Origin: Candidatus Zhuqueibacterota bacterium
Lineage (GTDB): Bacteria; Zhuqueibacterota; Zhuqueibacteria; Zhuqueibacterales; Zhuqueibacteraceae
Assembly: GCA_022616415.1 (NCBI GenBank)
Contig: JAKEEU010000296.1
Location: forward strand, 19,879 to 83,878
Length of the DNA stretch: 64,000 nt
Direction of reading: 5' to 3'
The notes below the pieces were generated by a model. That model saw only the letters and a program-made list of their open reading frames with translations. It made no database searches and was not told where the DNA came from. Shown piece by piece: positions 34,721 through 42,887 of the stretch. Every line of letters starts with the position of its first letter. Positions within the stretch are counted from its first letter, which is position 1. The translations under genes and the position numbers were made by a program.

Positions 34721-36055
34721 TTATGATACTCGTCTTCCCTTGACACGACCTCCCTTGATAAAACCGTCGTAATACCGCGTCAGCAAATGGGACTCCAACT
34801 GCTGAATCGTGTCCAGCGCCACGCCGACGATGATGAGCAGCGAGGTGCCGCCGAAAAACGAGGCGAAATTATAGGACACGTTCATCAGCTTGGTGATGAA
34901 GTGAGGGAAAATCGCAATCAGTGCCAGGAAAATGGAGCCCGGCAACGTAATCCGCGTCAAGATATTGTCGATATATTTGGAGGTTTTTTTGCCGGGCGGC
35001 ACCCCGGGAATGAAACCTCCGTGCTTCTTCATGTTGTCCGCCACATCGATCGGATTGAAAGCGATGGCCGTGTAGAAATAGGTGAAGAAGACGATCAACA
35101 AGCCATAGATGGTCCAATAAAATGCCGACTCGATATCAAAGAACGAAGCGACGCCCTGCATAAATTCGCTTTTGGGAAAGAACTGGCTGATCGTTTGCGG
35201 AATGAACATGATCGACTGCGCGAAAATGATCGGCATCACGCCGGCGGTGTTCACGCGCAGTGGAATGTGGGTGTTCTGTCCGCCCACGATCTTGCGGCCG
35301 ATGACGCGCTTGGGATACTGCACCGGAATTTTGCGCGTCCCTTGCGTCAATGCCACCACCACGGCAACGATGGCAACCATAATGGCGAGGAGGAAAATCT
35401 CCGCCAAAATATCGCGGTTGCCGCTTTGGATTTGCTGGAACTCATCAAAGAACGCCGCGGGCAGCCGCGCAATGATGCCGATAAAAATAATCAATGATAC
35501 GCCGTTGCCGATGCCGCGCTCGGTGATTTGCTCGCCAAACCACATGATGAGCACGGTGCCGGAGGTCAGCGTGATCATGGTCAAAAGGCGAAAACCCCAA
35601 CCGGGATCGGGCACGGCACGGGCGCCGTTTGAAACGATAATGCTTTCCAAAAAGATGCTCACGCCATAAGCTTGCAACGCGGCGATGAGAACCGTGCCGT
35701 AACGCGTGTACTGGTTGATCTTTTTGCGCCCTTCTTCGCCGCCGTCCTTTTGCAGGCGTTGAAAAAAGGGCACCACCGCGCCGAGCAGTTGTATGATGAT
35801 CGAGGCGGAGATGTAGGGCATGATGCCCAGCGCGAAAACGGTCGCGCGGCTGAACGCGCCGCCGGCGAACAAATCGTACAAACTGAGCAAGCCGCCGCCC
35901 TGGGCGCTGCTGAAAAACTCGATAAGAACGCGGCTGTCGATTCCGGGAACCGGGATGTGCGTGCCGATGCGCTCGACCAACAGCACCAGGAGCGTAAACA
36001 CGACGCGCTTTTTCAGCTCCGGAATCTTGAATATATTTTTAATGCTTTCGAGCAT
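34721..36055 (-). CDS. secY: Preprotein translocase subunit SecY
   Basis: 444 aa, ten membrane segments forming the protein-conducting channel with SecE (63082). Plug and pore signatures: KRVVFTLLVLLVERIGTHIP, VPGIDSRVLIEFF, GIMPYISASIIIQLLGAVVP, IGNGVSLIIFIGIIARLP, NTAGVMPIIFAQSIMFIPQT and GGTSLLIIVGVALDTIQQLE. Ends RYYDGFIKGGRVKGRRVS. Follows rplO by about 10 bases. Confidence 0.98.
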   Translation of the reverse strand: MLESIKNIFKIPELKKRVVFTLLVLLVERIGTHIPVPGIDSRVLIEFFSSAQGGGLLSLYDLFAGGAFSRATVFALGIMPYISASIIIQLLGAVVPFFQRLQKDGGEEGRKKINQYTRYGTVLIAALQAYGVSIFLESIIVSNGARAVPDPGWGFRLLTMITLTSGTVLIMWFGEQITERGIGNGVSLIIFIGIIARLPAAFFDEFQQIQSGNRDILAEIFLLAIMVAIVAVVVALTQGTRKIPVQYPKRVIGRKIVGGQNTHIPLRVNTAGVMPIIFAQSIMFIPQTISQFFPKSEFMQGVASFFDIESAFYWTIYGLLIVFFTYFYTAIAFNPIDVADNMKKHGGFIPGVPPGKKTSKYIDNILTRITLPGSIFLALIAIFPHFITKLMNVSYNFASFFGGTSLLIIVGVALDTIQQLESHLLTRYYDGFIKGGRVKGRRVS

Positions 36056-36064
36056 GATTTTTCG

Positions 36065-36508
36065 CTATGACACGAGCTGAATTTTTCCGCCGGCCTTTTC
36101 AATCTTTTCTTGTGCGGCTTTGCTGAAAGCGTGAGCATGCACCACCAAAGCCTTTTCGAGGCTGCCGTCGCCAAGAATTTTGACGCGCTGGTTTTTCTTG
36201 CCGATCAGCCCGCGCTCAAAGAGCACCGCCGGCGTCACCTCCGCAACGTCCTGCAAACGCGTTAGGCTTTCGACGTTGACGACTTGATACTCGACGCGAA
36301 AGATGTTGGTAAAGCCGCGCTTGGGCAAACGGCGCTGCAGCGGCATCTGCCCGCCCTCGAACCATGGGTTGGTTTTGGTGCCGGCGCGCGAAAGCTGCCC
36401 TTTGTGGCCCTTCGTCGAAGTGCCGCCGTGTCCGGAACCTTCACCGATGCCGAGGCGCTTGCGCGGCTTGCGAGAGCGCGGCGCATAGCGTAAATTCGAT
36501 AAATCCAT
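36065..36508 (-). CDS. rplO: Ribosomal protein L15
   Basis: 147 aa. MDLSNLRYAPRSRKPRKRLG, then IGEGSGHGGTSTKGHKGQLS and GGQMPLQRRLPKRGFTN, all conserved. Binds 23S rRNA late in assembly. One base separates it from rpmD. Confidence 0.98.
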   Translation of the reverse strand: MDLSNLRYAPRSRKPRKRLGIGEGSGHGGTSTKGHKGQLSRAGTKTNPWFEGGQMPLQRRLPKRGFTNIFRVEYQVVNVESLTRLQDVAEVTPAVLFERGLIGKKNQRVKILGDGSLEKALVVHAHAFSKAAQEKIEKAGGKIQLVS

Positions 36509-36509
36509 C

Positions 36510-36698
36510 TCAAACCTCTTCGACGCGAATCAGATGAATGACCTTCCTGACCATGCCGCGAATCTGCGGCGTGTCGTTGTGCACGACCGTATGGCGGATT
36601 CGGCGCAGGCCAAGAGCTTTGAGCGTTTGGCGCTGATCTTCCGGACGGCCGATATAGCTGCGGGTCTGGGTGATTCTCAGTTTCTTAGTTTCACTCAT
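36510..36698 (-). CDS. rpmD: Ribosomal protein L30
   Basis: 62 aa: KKLRITQTRSYIGRPEDQRQ, TLKALGLRRIRHTVVHNDTP, QIRGMVRKVIHLIRVEEV. Typical short bacterial L30. Preceded on the minus strand by a 159-base gap containing a large palindrome (see 36717). Confidence 0.98.
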   Translation of the reverse strand: MSETKKLRITQTRSYIGRPEDQRQTLKALGLRRIRHTVVHNDTPQIRGMVRKVIHLIRVEEV

Positions 36699-36716
36699 GA
36701 TGTGTGAATCTGAAAT

Positions 36717-36802
36717 ATTCTCGCCCCGACGGATGAATTAAGACCAACGGATAAAAATCCCGCCGCGGCGGGATTGGTCTTAATTCATCCGTTGAGAGAA
36801 TT
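36717..36802. repeat. Large palindrome with an inner terminator-like hairpin between rpsE and rpmD
   Basis: Perfect 19-bp outer arms ACGGATGAATTAAGACCAA (36729-36747) and its complement (36774-36792), with ATTCTC/GAGAGAAT flanks. Inside lies CCCGCCGCGGCGGG; read on the minus strand it is followed by ATTTTTAT, the form of an intrinsic terminator, within the spc operon. Confidence 0.85.
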
Positions 36803-36856
36803 TTTTTTGCTCGCAAATGGCCATGAAGACGCAATCTGAAAAACCGCTGTCTTCCT

Positions 36857-37381
36857 TTACCCTTCAGTCAAGGCGCGGCTGAAGAGTTCCTGCGTCGTCA
36901 TGCCTCGCCGGCGCGCAATCGCCGCCGCCTCCATCAACTGCAGCAACGCCGCCATGGTCGCTTTCACGACGTTGTGGGGGTTGGAGGAGCCGATCGATTT
37001 TGACAGCACGTCCTGCACGCCTGCGGCTTCCATGATCGCCCGCACCGGGCCGCCGGCAATCACACCCGTGCCCGGGGAAGCCGGCTTCAGAAAAACCTTG
37101 GCAGCACCGTATTTGGCTTTCACCTCGTGCGGCAGCGTTTGTTTGAGAATGGGCACGCGCACGAGATTTTTCTTGGCATTGTCCGAGCCTTTGGCAATCG
37201 CATCGCTGACTTCCTTGGCTTTGCCGAGTCCGCAGCCGACGTGGCCTTTGCCGTCACCGACGACGACGATGGCGTTAAAACCGAAACGCCGGCCGCCTTT
37301 CACGACTTTGGCAGTACGGTTGATCGCGACGACCCGTTCCTTCAGTTCCAGTTCGCTCGAGCTGATCCTATCTTTACGCAC
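36857..37381 (-). CDS. rpsE: Ribosomal protein S5
   Basis: 174 aa; accuracy and mRNA helicase function at the entry channel. KERVVAINRTAKVVKGGRRF, FNAIVVVGDGKGHVGCGLGK, PASPGTGVIAGGPVRAIMEA and GSSNPHNVVKATMAALLQL are all conserved. Spectinomycin-loop residues appear ordinary. Confidence 0.98.
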   Translation of the reverse strand: MRKDRISSSELELKERVVAINRTAKVVKGGRRFGFNAIVVVGDGKGHVGCGLGKAKEVSDAIAKGSDNAKKNLVRVPILKQTLPHEVKAKYGAAKVFLKPASPGTGVIAGGPVRAIMEAAGVQDVLSKSIGSSNPHNVVKATMAALLQLMEAAAIARRRGMTTQELFSRALTEG

Positions 37382-37394
37382 AATCGTTCTCCAC

Positions 37395-37769
37395 TTAGAA
37401 CATTAAGCCGCCTTCGCGCGCGCCTTCAGCCAACGCCTTCACCCGGCCATGATACAAATAGCCGTTCCGGTCAAATACGACTCTCTTGATATTCAGCGAC
37501 AATGCTTTAGTCGCCAAGGCCTTGCCGACGATACGGGCGGACTGGCTTTTGTCCGGAAGGCTCGCCAACTGGTCCTGCAACTCTTTGCTGCGCGACGAAA
37601 CCGTCGTTATCGTCTTTTTGATCGTATCGTCGACCAGTTGGCCATAAATGTTTTTCAGGCTTCGGAACACGACCAAACGCGGGCGTTCCGTGGTGCCATA
37701 AACCTTTTTGCGGATCATCCGCTTTTTCTTGAAGCGCCGCTGTCGCTTATCCACACGCTTGAATCCCAT
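37395..37769 (-). CDS. rplR: Ribosomal protein L18
   Basis: 124 aa from ATG 37769 (GGGAG upstream); a longer frame from 37832 adds 21 residues not seen in the family. 5S rRNA binder. RQRRFKKKRMIRKKVYGTTE, RPRLVVFRSLKNIYGQLVDD, and the C-terminal FDRNGYLYHGRVKALAEGAR with EGGLMF. Confidence 0.96.
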   Translation of the reverse strand: MGFKRVDKRQRRFKKKRMIRKKVYGTTERPRLVVFRSLKNIYGQLVDDTIKKTITTVSSRSKELQDQLASLPDKSQSARIVGKALATKALSLNIKRVVFDRNGYLYHGRVKALAEGAREGGLMF

Positions 37770-37849
37770 AGACTTTGGCTCTCCCAGGGTTCTCTTCTCT
37801 CTGAAATCTTTGAAATATGGTTTGCCTCTCACAATCCTACCCTAATGTT

Positions 37850-38389
37850 TTAGCTCCCTGCCGTTTTACCGGCTTTGCGACGAATCACTTCGTCGGTGTA
37901 TTTGATGCCCTTGCCCTTGTAAGGTTCCGGCGGCCGGAAACTGCGAATCTTGGCCGCGATTTGTCCCACCAACTCTTTATCGACGCCGCTCACGGCGATC
38001 ATCGTCGGAGTTTCGCAAGCGATGTTGATATCCGGCGGCGGCACAAAGATGATCGGATGGGAGTAACCGATTTGCAGCGTCAAACGTTTATTCTTCATCT
38101 CAGCCTTGAAGCCGACGCCGACGATTTCCAATTTTTTCTCGAAACCCCGGGCGACGCCGACAACCATGTTGTTGAGCAGGCTGCGATAAAGCCCGTGCAT
38201 GGCCTTGAAATACTTGCTGTCACTGCTCCGGTCCACCACCAGGGTGCCATCAGACACCTTGACACTCATGCTCGCATCAATCTCCCGCTGCAGCTCGCCT
38301 TTGGGACCCTTAACCTTGATGCGGGAACCATCGACGCCAACCTGCACGCCGGAGGGAATCATTATTGGTTTTTTGCCTACGCGCGACAC
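37850..38389 (-). CDS. rplF: Ribosomal protein L6
   Basis: 179 aa, two similar alpha/beta halves near the factor-binding site. MSRVGKKPIMIPSGVQVGVD, RSLLNNMVVGVARGFEKKLE, IVGVGFKAEMKNKRLTLQIG, and FRPPEPYKGKGIKYTDEVIR with RKAGKTAG. Confidence 0.98.
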   Translation of the reverse strand: MSRVGKKPIMIPSGVQVGVDGSRIKVKGPKGELQREIDASMSVKVSDGTLVVDRSSDSKYFKAMHGLYRSLLNNMVVGVARGFEKKLEIVGVGFKAEMKNKRLTLQIGYSHPIIFVPPPDINIACETPTMIAVSGVDKELVGQIAAKIRSFRPPEPYKGKGIKYTDEVIRRKAGKTAGS

Positions 38390-38430
38390 GATAGGTCCTT
38401 CTCAGTTTTTTGCAGTTTAATTCAGCATTT

Positions 38431-38826
38431 CTACCAGACGTAGCACAAAACTTCGCCGCCGACGTGCAGCTTGCGGGCATCGCGCTCCGCCAAAAGTCCC
38501 TTCGGCGTCGAAATGATGGCGATGCCAAGATTATTGAATACACGCGGCAATGCCTTGACGCCGACGTAACGCCGAACGCCCGGCGTGCTCACCCGCTTCA
38601 AGCCGTTGATGACGGGCTTTTCATTTTCGTCGTACTTCAGGTAAAGGCGCAGCAAGTTTTGTTTGTCATCCTTGATGATCAAATAATCCTGAATGTATCC
38701 GTAGAAATGCAAAAGTTTGGCGATTTCCGTTTTCAGCCGCGACGCCGGCACATCAACTTTGCGGTGTCCCGCTGTTCCGGCATTGCGAATCGACGTCAGA
38801 AAATCGGCAATTGGATCAGTTTGCAT
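38431..38826 (-). CDS. rpsH: Ribosomal protein S8
   Basis: 131 aa; binds 16S rRNA helix 21 and represses the spc operon in enterobacteria. DPIADFLTSIRNAG-type start (MQTDPIADFLTSIRNAGTAG), LKYDENEKPVINGLKRVSTP, YVGVKALPRVFNNLGIAIIS and LLAERDARKLHVGGEVLCYV. Start ATG 38826. Confidence 0.98.
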   Translation of the reverse strand: MQTDPIADFLTSIRNAGTAGHRKVDVPASRLKTEIAKLLHFYGYIQDYLIIKDDKQNLLRLYLKYDENEKPVINGLKRVSTPGVRRYVGVKALPRVFNNLGIAIISTPKGLLAERDARKLHVGGEVLCYVW

Positions 38827-38856
38827 GTTGTTGTTTTCCTATGCGAAATCTATAAA

Positions 38857-38936
38857 TTGGCCCGTTAGCCTGTTTGCCAGTTGGGCCCGTTAAATGATTA
38901 ACCGGCAAACGGGCGAACAAGCTAACCGGCTAACGC
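38857..38936. repeat. GTTAGCC/GTTTGCC modular palindrome, copy 1
   Basis: Left arm built of 8-mer variants (CCCGTTAGCCTGTTTGCC), right arm of complementary variants (CCGGCAAACGGGCGAACAAG). Lies between rpsZ and rpsH. Copies at 40001, 41668 and 44549. Confidence 0.75.
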
Positions 38937-38942
38937 TTTTCT

Positions 38943-39128
38943 CTACCAGCTCGCCTTGGTCACGCCGGGAATTTTGCCGTCGAGCGCGAGGTTCCGAAAA
39001 CAAATACGACAGACACCGAACCGGCGCAAGTACGCGCGGCGGCGGCCGCATTGCATGCAGCGATTATACTGACGCACGGTGAATTTGGGTGGTCGCTGCT
39101 GTTTTTCACGCAAAGCTTTTCTTGCCAC
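38943..39128 (-). CDS. rpsZ: Ribosomal protein S14, zinc-binding type Z
   Basis: 61 aa, short type. MARKALREKQQRPPKFTVRQ, YNRCMQCGRRRAYLRRFGVC, then RICFRNLALDGKIPGVTKAS. Two CxxC pairs (RCMQC, VCRIC) bind zinc. Between rplE and rpsH, its usual site. Confidence 0.97.
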   Translation of the reverse strand: MARKALREKQQRPPKFTVRQYNRCMQCGRRRAYLRRFGVCRICFRNLALDGKIPGVTKASW

Positions 39129-39211
39129 TTTCGATCCTTTATTTCTTCATAATCGTTCGACAGGCGGATAACGCCAAACCCTTCCGCTTCCGCCCATGCA
39201 ATCCGCCGTGA

Positions 39212-39991
39212 TTATTGGCGTTTCCGGAAGGGCATGCCAAAAGCCGCGAGCAGCTCGTAAGCTTCTTCGTCGGTTCCGGCAGTGGTCACGAACGTGATGT
39301 TCATGCCGCGAATCTTCGCCACCTTGTCGTAATTGATTTCCGGAAAAATAATTTGCTCTTTGATGCCGGCGGAATAGTTGCCGCGGCCATCGAAAGAATT
39401 GTCCGGCAAGCCGCGAAAATCACGCACGCGCGGCACCGCCATGCTGACAAACCGGTCGAGAAACTCGAACATGCGCCAGCGCCGCAGCGTCACCATGCAG
39501 CCGATCGGCATGCCCTGGCGCAGCTTGAAATTCGAGATCGATTTTTTCGAGCGCCGAATCGCCGGCTTTTGGCCACTGATCGTTTGCAAATCTTCCACCG
39601 CGTGGTCCAGATGCTTTTGATCTTCCACCGCCTCGCCGACGCCCATATTCAACACGATGCGATCGAGCCGCGGCACTTGCATGACATTCTTGTAGCCAAA
39701 GCGCTTTGTCAACGCCGGCACGATTTCCTGCCTGTACATCGTCAGCATGCGCGGAACGTACCCATCCAATGGACGCTCGACAAGCTGCTTGCCGCCTTCT
39801 TTTTCTTGCGCCTTGCCCGCGGCGCCCTTGCCCTTCCCGCCTTTTTGGCCTTTGGCCGATTCTTTGCCTTCACCTTTAGGTTTGCCTTCGCCTTTGGCTT
39901 CCGTCTTGGCGGCTTTGTCGCCCTTTGGGGCTTCTCCTGCGGGAGACTTGGCTTTGCTCTTTTCCTGGTCTTTGGATTTCTCTTCGCTCAT
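39212..39991 (-). CDS. rplE: Ribosomal protein L5 with a long basic N-terminal extension
   Basis: 259 aa against about 180 for the family. The core begins near residue 76 (GYVPRMLTMYRQEIVPALTK) and is normal: VMQVPRLDRIVLNMGVGEAV, SISNFKLRQGMPIGCMVTLR, PRVRDFRGLPDNSFDGRGNY and IFPEINYDKVAKIRGMNITF. Residues 1-75 are almost only Lys, Glu, Gly, Ala, Gln and Ser (KSKAKSPAGEAPKGDKAAKT, KGKGAAGKAQEKEGGKQLVE). No internal start codon occurs before the core, so the tail is very likely translated. L5 binds 5S rRNA in the central protuberance. Confidence 0.95.
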   Translation of the reverse strand: MSEEKSKDQEKSKAKSPAGEAPKGDKAAKTEAKGEGKPKGEGKESAKGQKGGKGKGAAGKAQEKEGGKQLVERPLDGYVPRMLTMYRQEIVPALTKRFGYKNVMQVPRLDRIVLNMGVGEAVEDQKHLDHAVEDLQTISGQKPAIRRSKKSISNFKLRQGMPIGCMVTLRRWRMFEFLDRFVSMAVPRVRDFRGLPDNSFDGRGNYSAGIKEQIIFPEINYDKVAKIRGMNITFVTTAGTDEEAYELLAAFGMPFRKRQ

Positions 39992-40000
39992 GGCTGTTTA

Positions 40001-40080
40001 TTGGTTAACTGGCTACGCCCGTAGGGTTGGCCAGTTTATTTCTAACAAGCTAACTGGCTAACGGGCAAACAGGCTAACGC
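40001..40080. repeat. GTTAGCC/GTTTGCC modular palindrome, copy 2
   Basis: Runs from TTGGTTAACTGGCTACGCCC to ACGGGCAAACAGGCTAACGC between rplX and rplE. It also contains a GCTACGCCCGTAGGGTTGGC insert that resembles the hairpin near 32560. Confidence 0.7.
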
Positions 40081-40083
40081 TTT

Positions 40084-40422
40084 TTACGTCTTCGCCGCCA
40101 AAATCATTTCACCGCAATTCTTGCAAATCCGCGCGCGATGACGCGAGGCCTTGCCTTCGCTCGAACTGATCCGGGAGTTGACGCGCGTCGGTGTGTTGCA
40201 CTTAGGGCAGACCAACATGAGGTTGGAAACGTGAACCGGCCCTTCTTTCTCGACGATGCCGCCTTGCGGATTGCGCTGGGTCGGGCGGGTATGGCGCTTG
40301 ATCAAATGCACGCCTTCCACGATAACGCGATCGCGCTCCGGAAAAATTTTCAGCACCCGCCCTTTCTTGCCGCGATGATTGCCCGATATAACTAAAACCT
40401 GATCGTCCTTGCGGATATGCAT
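40084..40422 (-). CDS. rplX: Ribosomal protein L24
   Basis: 112 aa, assembly initiator. KOW motif VISGNHRGKKGRVLKIFPER, then VEGVHLIKRHTRPTQRNPQG and GIVEKEGPVHVSNLMLVCPK. The C-terminus has two Cys pairs (CPKC, CKNC), suggesting a zinc ribbon, as in a subset of L24 proteins. Confidence 0.97.
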   Translation of the reverse strand: MHIRKDDQVLVISGNHRGKKGRVLKIFPERDRVIVEGVHLIKRHTRPTQRNPQGGIVEKEGPVHVSNLMLVCPKCNTPTRVNSRISSSEGKASRHRARICKNCGEMILAAKT

Positions 40423-40444
40423 GTCGTTTTCTCTAACTGCAACG

Positions 40445-40572
40445 TTCGTAGTAATCCCCTTTAGGGATCAGACGTTTGCTTTTAAGATTTCTATGAAAAT
40501 ACCGATTGTAGTTTAACCTTTAGGCGTCAAAAAGTGCCGCTAACAACGACGCCTGAAGGCGTAACTACAAAC
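40445..40572. repeat. GTAGTAAC/CGCCT-family inverted repeat, copy 2
   Basis: Left end TTCGTAGTAATCCCCTTTAG and right end ACGCCTGAAGGCGTAACTAC/AAA. It fills the gap between rplN and rplX. Confidence 0.75.
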
Positions 40573-40578
40573 CTACAC

Positions 40579-40947
40579 CTACAGCACTTCCGGAGCGAGC
40601 GAGACAATCTTCATATACTGCTTGTCACGCAGCTCTCGCGCCACCGGACCGAAAATGCGCGTGCCTTTCGGCTCCTTGGCTTCATTAATCAAAACCGCCG
40701 CATTATCGTCAAAACGGATATACGAGCCGTCCGCACGCCGCACCGCCCTTTGTGTCCGCACAATCACGGCGTGGCTAAGTTCGCCCTTTTTGATCGCACC
40801 GCCGGCCAACGCCGTTTTGACAGCCACTACCACCACGTCACCTACCGTGCCGTAACGGCGCCGGCTGCCGCCAAGAACGCGTATGCACATCACTTTTTTC
40901 GCGCCGGTGTTGTCTGCCACGTTCAATCGTGTATATTCCTGAATCAT
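40579..40947 (-). CDS. rplN: Ribosomal protein L14
   Basis: 122 aa, standard. MIQEYTRLNVADNTGAKKVM, CIRVLGGSRRRYGTVGDVVV, GTRIFGPVARELRDKQYMKI and VSLAPEVL. Located at the subunit interface next to L19. Confidence 0.98.
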   Translation of the reverse strand: MIQEYTRLNVADNTGAKKVMCIRVLGGSRRRYGTVGDVVVVAVKTALAGGAIKKGELSHAVIVRTQRAVRRADGSYIRFDDNAAVLINEAKEPKGTRIFGPVARELRDKQYMKIVSLAPEVL

Positions 40948-41108
40948 TCTTCTCTATCTCCCGTCAATTCCATTCTTCGGGTTGCAATCGTTTTGTCTTG
41001 CAGCGTTTCAAAATGTTGCTAATTATTTATGGCTTTTGCACAAGGCGCTAACAACACCAGCCAACGGCCTGAGTTACGCTTCACGTTTTACGCATTACGT
41101 TTTAAGTA

Positions 41109-41414
41109 TTACTTGGCGCGCTCCAATATTTCGATCAGCCGCCAGCGCTTTCTCTTGCTCAACGGGCGGGTTTCCATAATCAGCACGGTATCGCCTTCCT
41201 TCGCGTCGTTGTTTTCGTCGTGAACCATGAAGGTGGAGGTTTTCCTGATGTATTTTCCGTAGAGGGCGTGCTTGACCTGCCGCTCAACGCTGACCACCAT
41301 GCTCTTGTGCATTTTGTGGCTAACCACTTTTCCGGTCTTGGTCTTGCGATTCGCTCGACTCGTCAAAAGATTCATGCCGCTTTCCCGTGGAGCTACACTG
41401 GTCATTTCAGTCAT
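41109..41414 (-). CDS. rpsQ: Ribosomal protein S17
   Basis: 101 aa. The family core is KTKTGKVVSHKMHKSMVVSV, YGKYIRKTSTFMVHDENNDA, KEGDTVLIMETRPLSKRKRW. The first ~20 residues (MTEMTSVAPRESGMNLLTSR) are slightly longer than usual; ATG 41405 is an alternative start. Confidence 0.96.
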   Translation of the reverse strand: MTEMTSVAPRESGMNLLTSRANRKTKTGKVVSHKMHKSMVVSVERQVKHALYGKYIRKTSTFMVHDENNDAKEGDTVLIMETRPLSKRKRWRLIEILERAK

Positions 41415-41438
41415 AAATTATTTTCCGTCATCATCAAA

Positions 41439-41657
41439 TCAAACCGTGGCTTGGCGTGGTTTGCGCCGGCCGGTTTTATATTCTTGCAAAACCGTTTTGA
41501 CGCGCGCAATGTCGCGGCGGACAAAACGCAGCCGCAAGGGATTGTCCAATTGCCGCGTCGCATGTTGAAAGCGAAAATTCTGATATTCTTCAATCAGATC
41601 TTTCAAACGATGCTCCAACTCCGCAGGAGGAAGCTCTTTGATTTCGTGCATCTTCAT
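41439..41657 (-). CDS. rpmC: Ribosomal protein L29
   Basis: 72 aa, two-helix protein at the exit tunnel. MKMHEIKELPPAELEHRLKD, LIEEYQNFRFQHATRQLDNP, then RDIARVKTVLQEYKTGRR. Between rplP and rpsQ. Confidence 0.97.
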   Translation of the reverse strand: MKMHEIKELPPAELEHRLKDLIEEYQNFRFQHATRQLDNPLRLRFVRRDIARVKTVLQEYKTGRRKPRQATV

Positions 41658-41667
41658 ATTGCTTCGC

Positions 41668-41750
41668 TGTTTGCCGGTTAGCCTGTTTGCCCGTTTATTA
41701 TAGTTGGCATATCAACCCTATTAACCGGCCAACTGGTTAACGGGGCTAAC
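41668..41750. repeat. GTTAGCC/GTTTGCC modular palindrome, copy 3
   Basis: CTGTTTGCCGGTTAGCCTGT on the left, ATTAACCGGCCAACTGGTTA on the right. It separates rplP from rpmC, which are usually adjacent or overlapping. Confidence 0.75.
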
Positions 41751-41753
41751 ATT

Positions 41754-42173
41754 TTATTCGCCAAAACCCGTTAAGCTCACAAAACGTGTTTTGATCGGCA
41801 GCTTGTGCGCCGCCAGCCGCATCGCTTGGCGCGCCACTTCCTCGTCCACACCGCCCAGCTCGAACAAAATGCGTCCGGGCTTGACGACGGCAACCCAGTA
41901 TTCAGGATTGCCTTTGCCTTTTCCCATGCGCGTTTCCGCCGGCTTTTCCGTGAACGGCTTGTCCGGAAAGATGCGAATCCAAACCCGGCCGCCGCGCTTG
42001 ATCGAACGGGTGATGGCAATACGCGCGGCCTCGATTTGCCGGGCGGTGACCCAAGCCGGCTCCAATGCCTTCAACCCATATTCTCCGAACGCAATGGTCG
42101 AACCGCGCTGGGCTTTGCCTTTCATGCGGCCACGCTGCTGCTTGCGGAACTTGACGCGTTTTGGCATTAACAT
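41754..42173 (-). CDS. rplP: Ribosomal protein L16
   Basis: 139 aa. MLMPKRVKFRKQQRGRMKGK, RGSTIAFGEYGLKALEPAWV, ARIAITRSIKRGGRVWIRIF and GKGKGNPEYWVAVVKPGRIL. Organises the A-site and L7/L12 stalk base. Confidence 0.98.
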   Translation of the reverse strand: MLMPKRVKFRKQQRGRMKGKAQRGSTIAFGEYGLKALEPAWVTARQIEAARIAITRSIKRGGRVWIRIFPDKPFTEKPAETRMGKGKGNPEYWVAVVKPGRILFELGGVDEEVARQAMRLAAHKLPIKTRFVSLTGFGE

Positions 42174-42219
42174 AAAACAAAAACCCTCTCTATAACATAT
42201 TATTCAGATGATGCCTAGC

Positions 42220-42879
42220 CTACATGCCGACGCCCAAATTTCGCCCGTCGCCCAAAATCTCGCCTTTGCAAATCCAGACTTTGACGCCGATAGCGCCATA
42301 CGTGGTCTTCGCCGTGGCTCTCGCAAAATCAATATCCGCCCGCAGCGTGTGCAGTGGAATGCGGCCTTCTTTATATTGCTCGCGGCGCGCCATTTCCGCG
42401 CCGCCCAGACGGCCCGAGCAAAGAATGCGCACGCCCTCCGCGCCCATCCGCATCGTGCTCATGATCGCCTTCTTCATCGCGCGCCGAAACGAGATTTTCG
42501 ACTCGAGTTGGCCCGCCACACTTTCAGCGACCAAATAGGCATCCAATTCCGGACGCTTGATCTCGTTGACGTTGAGCTGAATCTCCTTGCCGGTCACGCG
42601 CTTCAGCTCTTCTTTCAGCTTGTCCACTTCCGCGCCTTTGCGGCCGATGACGATGCCCGGACGCGCCGTGTGAATCGTCACGGTGATGCGCTTGTCGGAA
42701 GGATCGCGCTCGATTTGAATCATCGAGATGCTGGCGCGCTGCAAGCGGCTGCGAATGTAACGCCGCAGACGCAGATCGTCTTTCAACTTTTCGCCGAACT
42801 TGCGTCCGCCGAACCAGTTGGATTCCCAATCGCGAACGACGCCGAGACGGAAACCGATGGGATGTGTTTTCTGGCCCAA
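42220..42879 (-). CDS. rpsC: Ribosomal protein S3
   Basis: 219 aa. MGQKTHPIGFRLGVVRDWES, the KH domain GIVIGRKGAEVDKLKEELKR and the C-terminal AGVRILCSGRLGG-type motif (AEGVRILCSGRLGGAEMARR), then YKEGRIPLHTLRADIDFA. Head of the small subunit at the mRNA entry site. Confidence 0.98.
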   Translation of the reverse strand: MGQKTHPIGFRLGVVRDWESNWFGGRKFGEKLKDDLRLRRYIRSRLQRASISMIQIERDPSDKRITVTIHTARPGIVIGRKGAEVDKLKEELKRVTGKEIQLNVNEIKRPELDAYLVAESVAGQLESKISFRRAMKKAIMSTMRMGAEGVRILCSGRLGGAEMARREQYKEGRIPLHTLRADIDFARATAKTTYGAIGVKVWICKGEILGDGRNLGVGM

Positions 42880-42887
42880 GCAACCTC

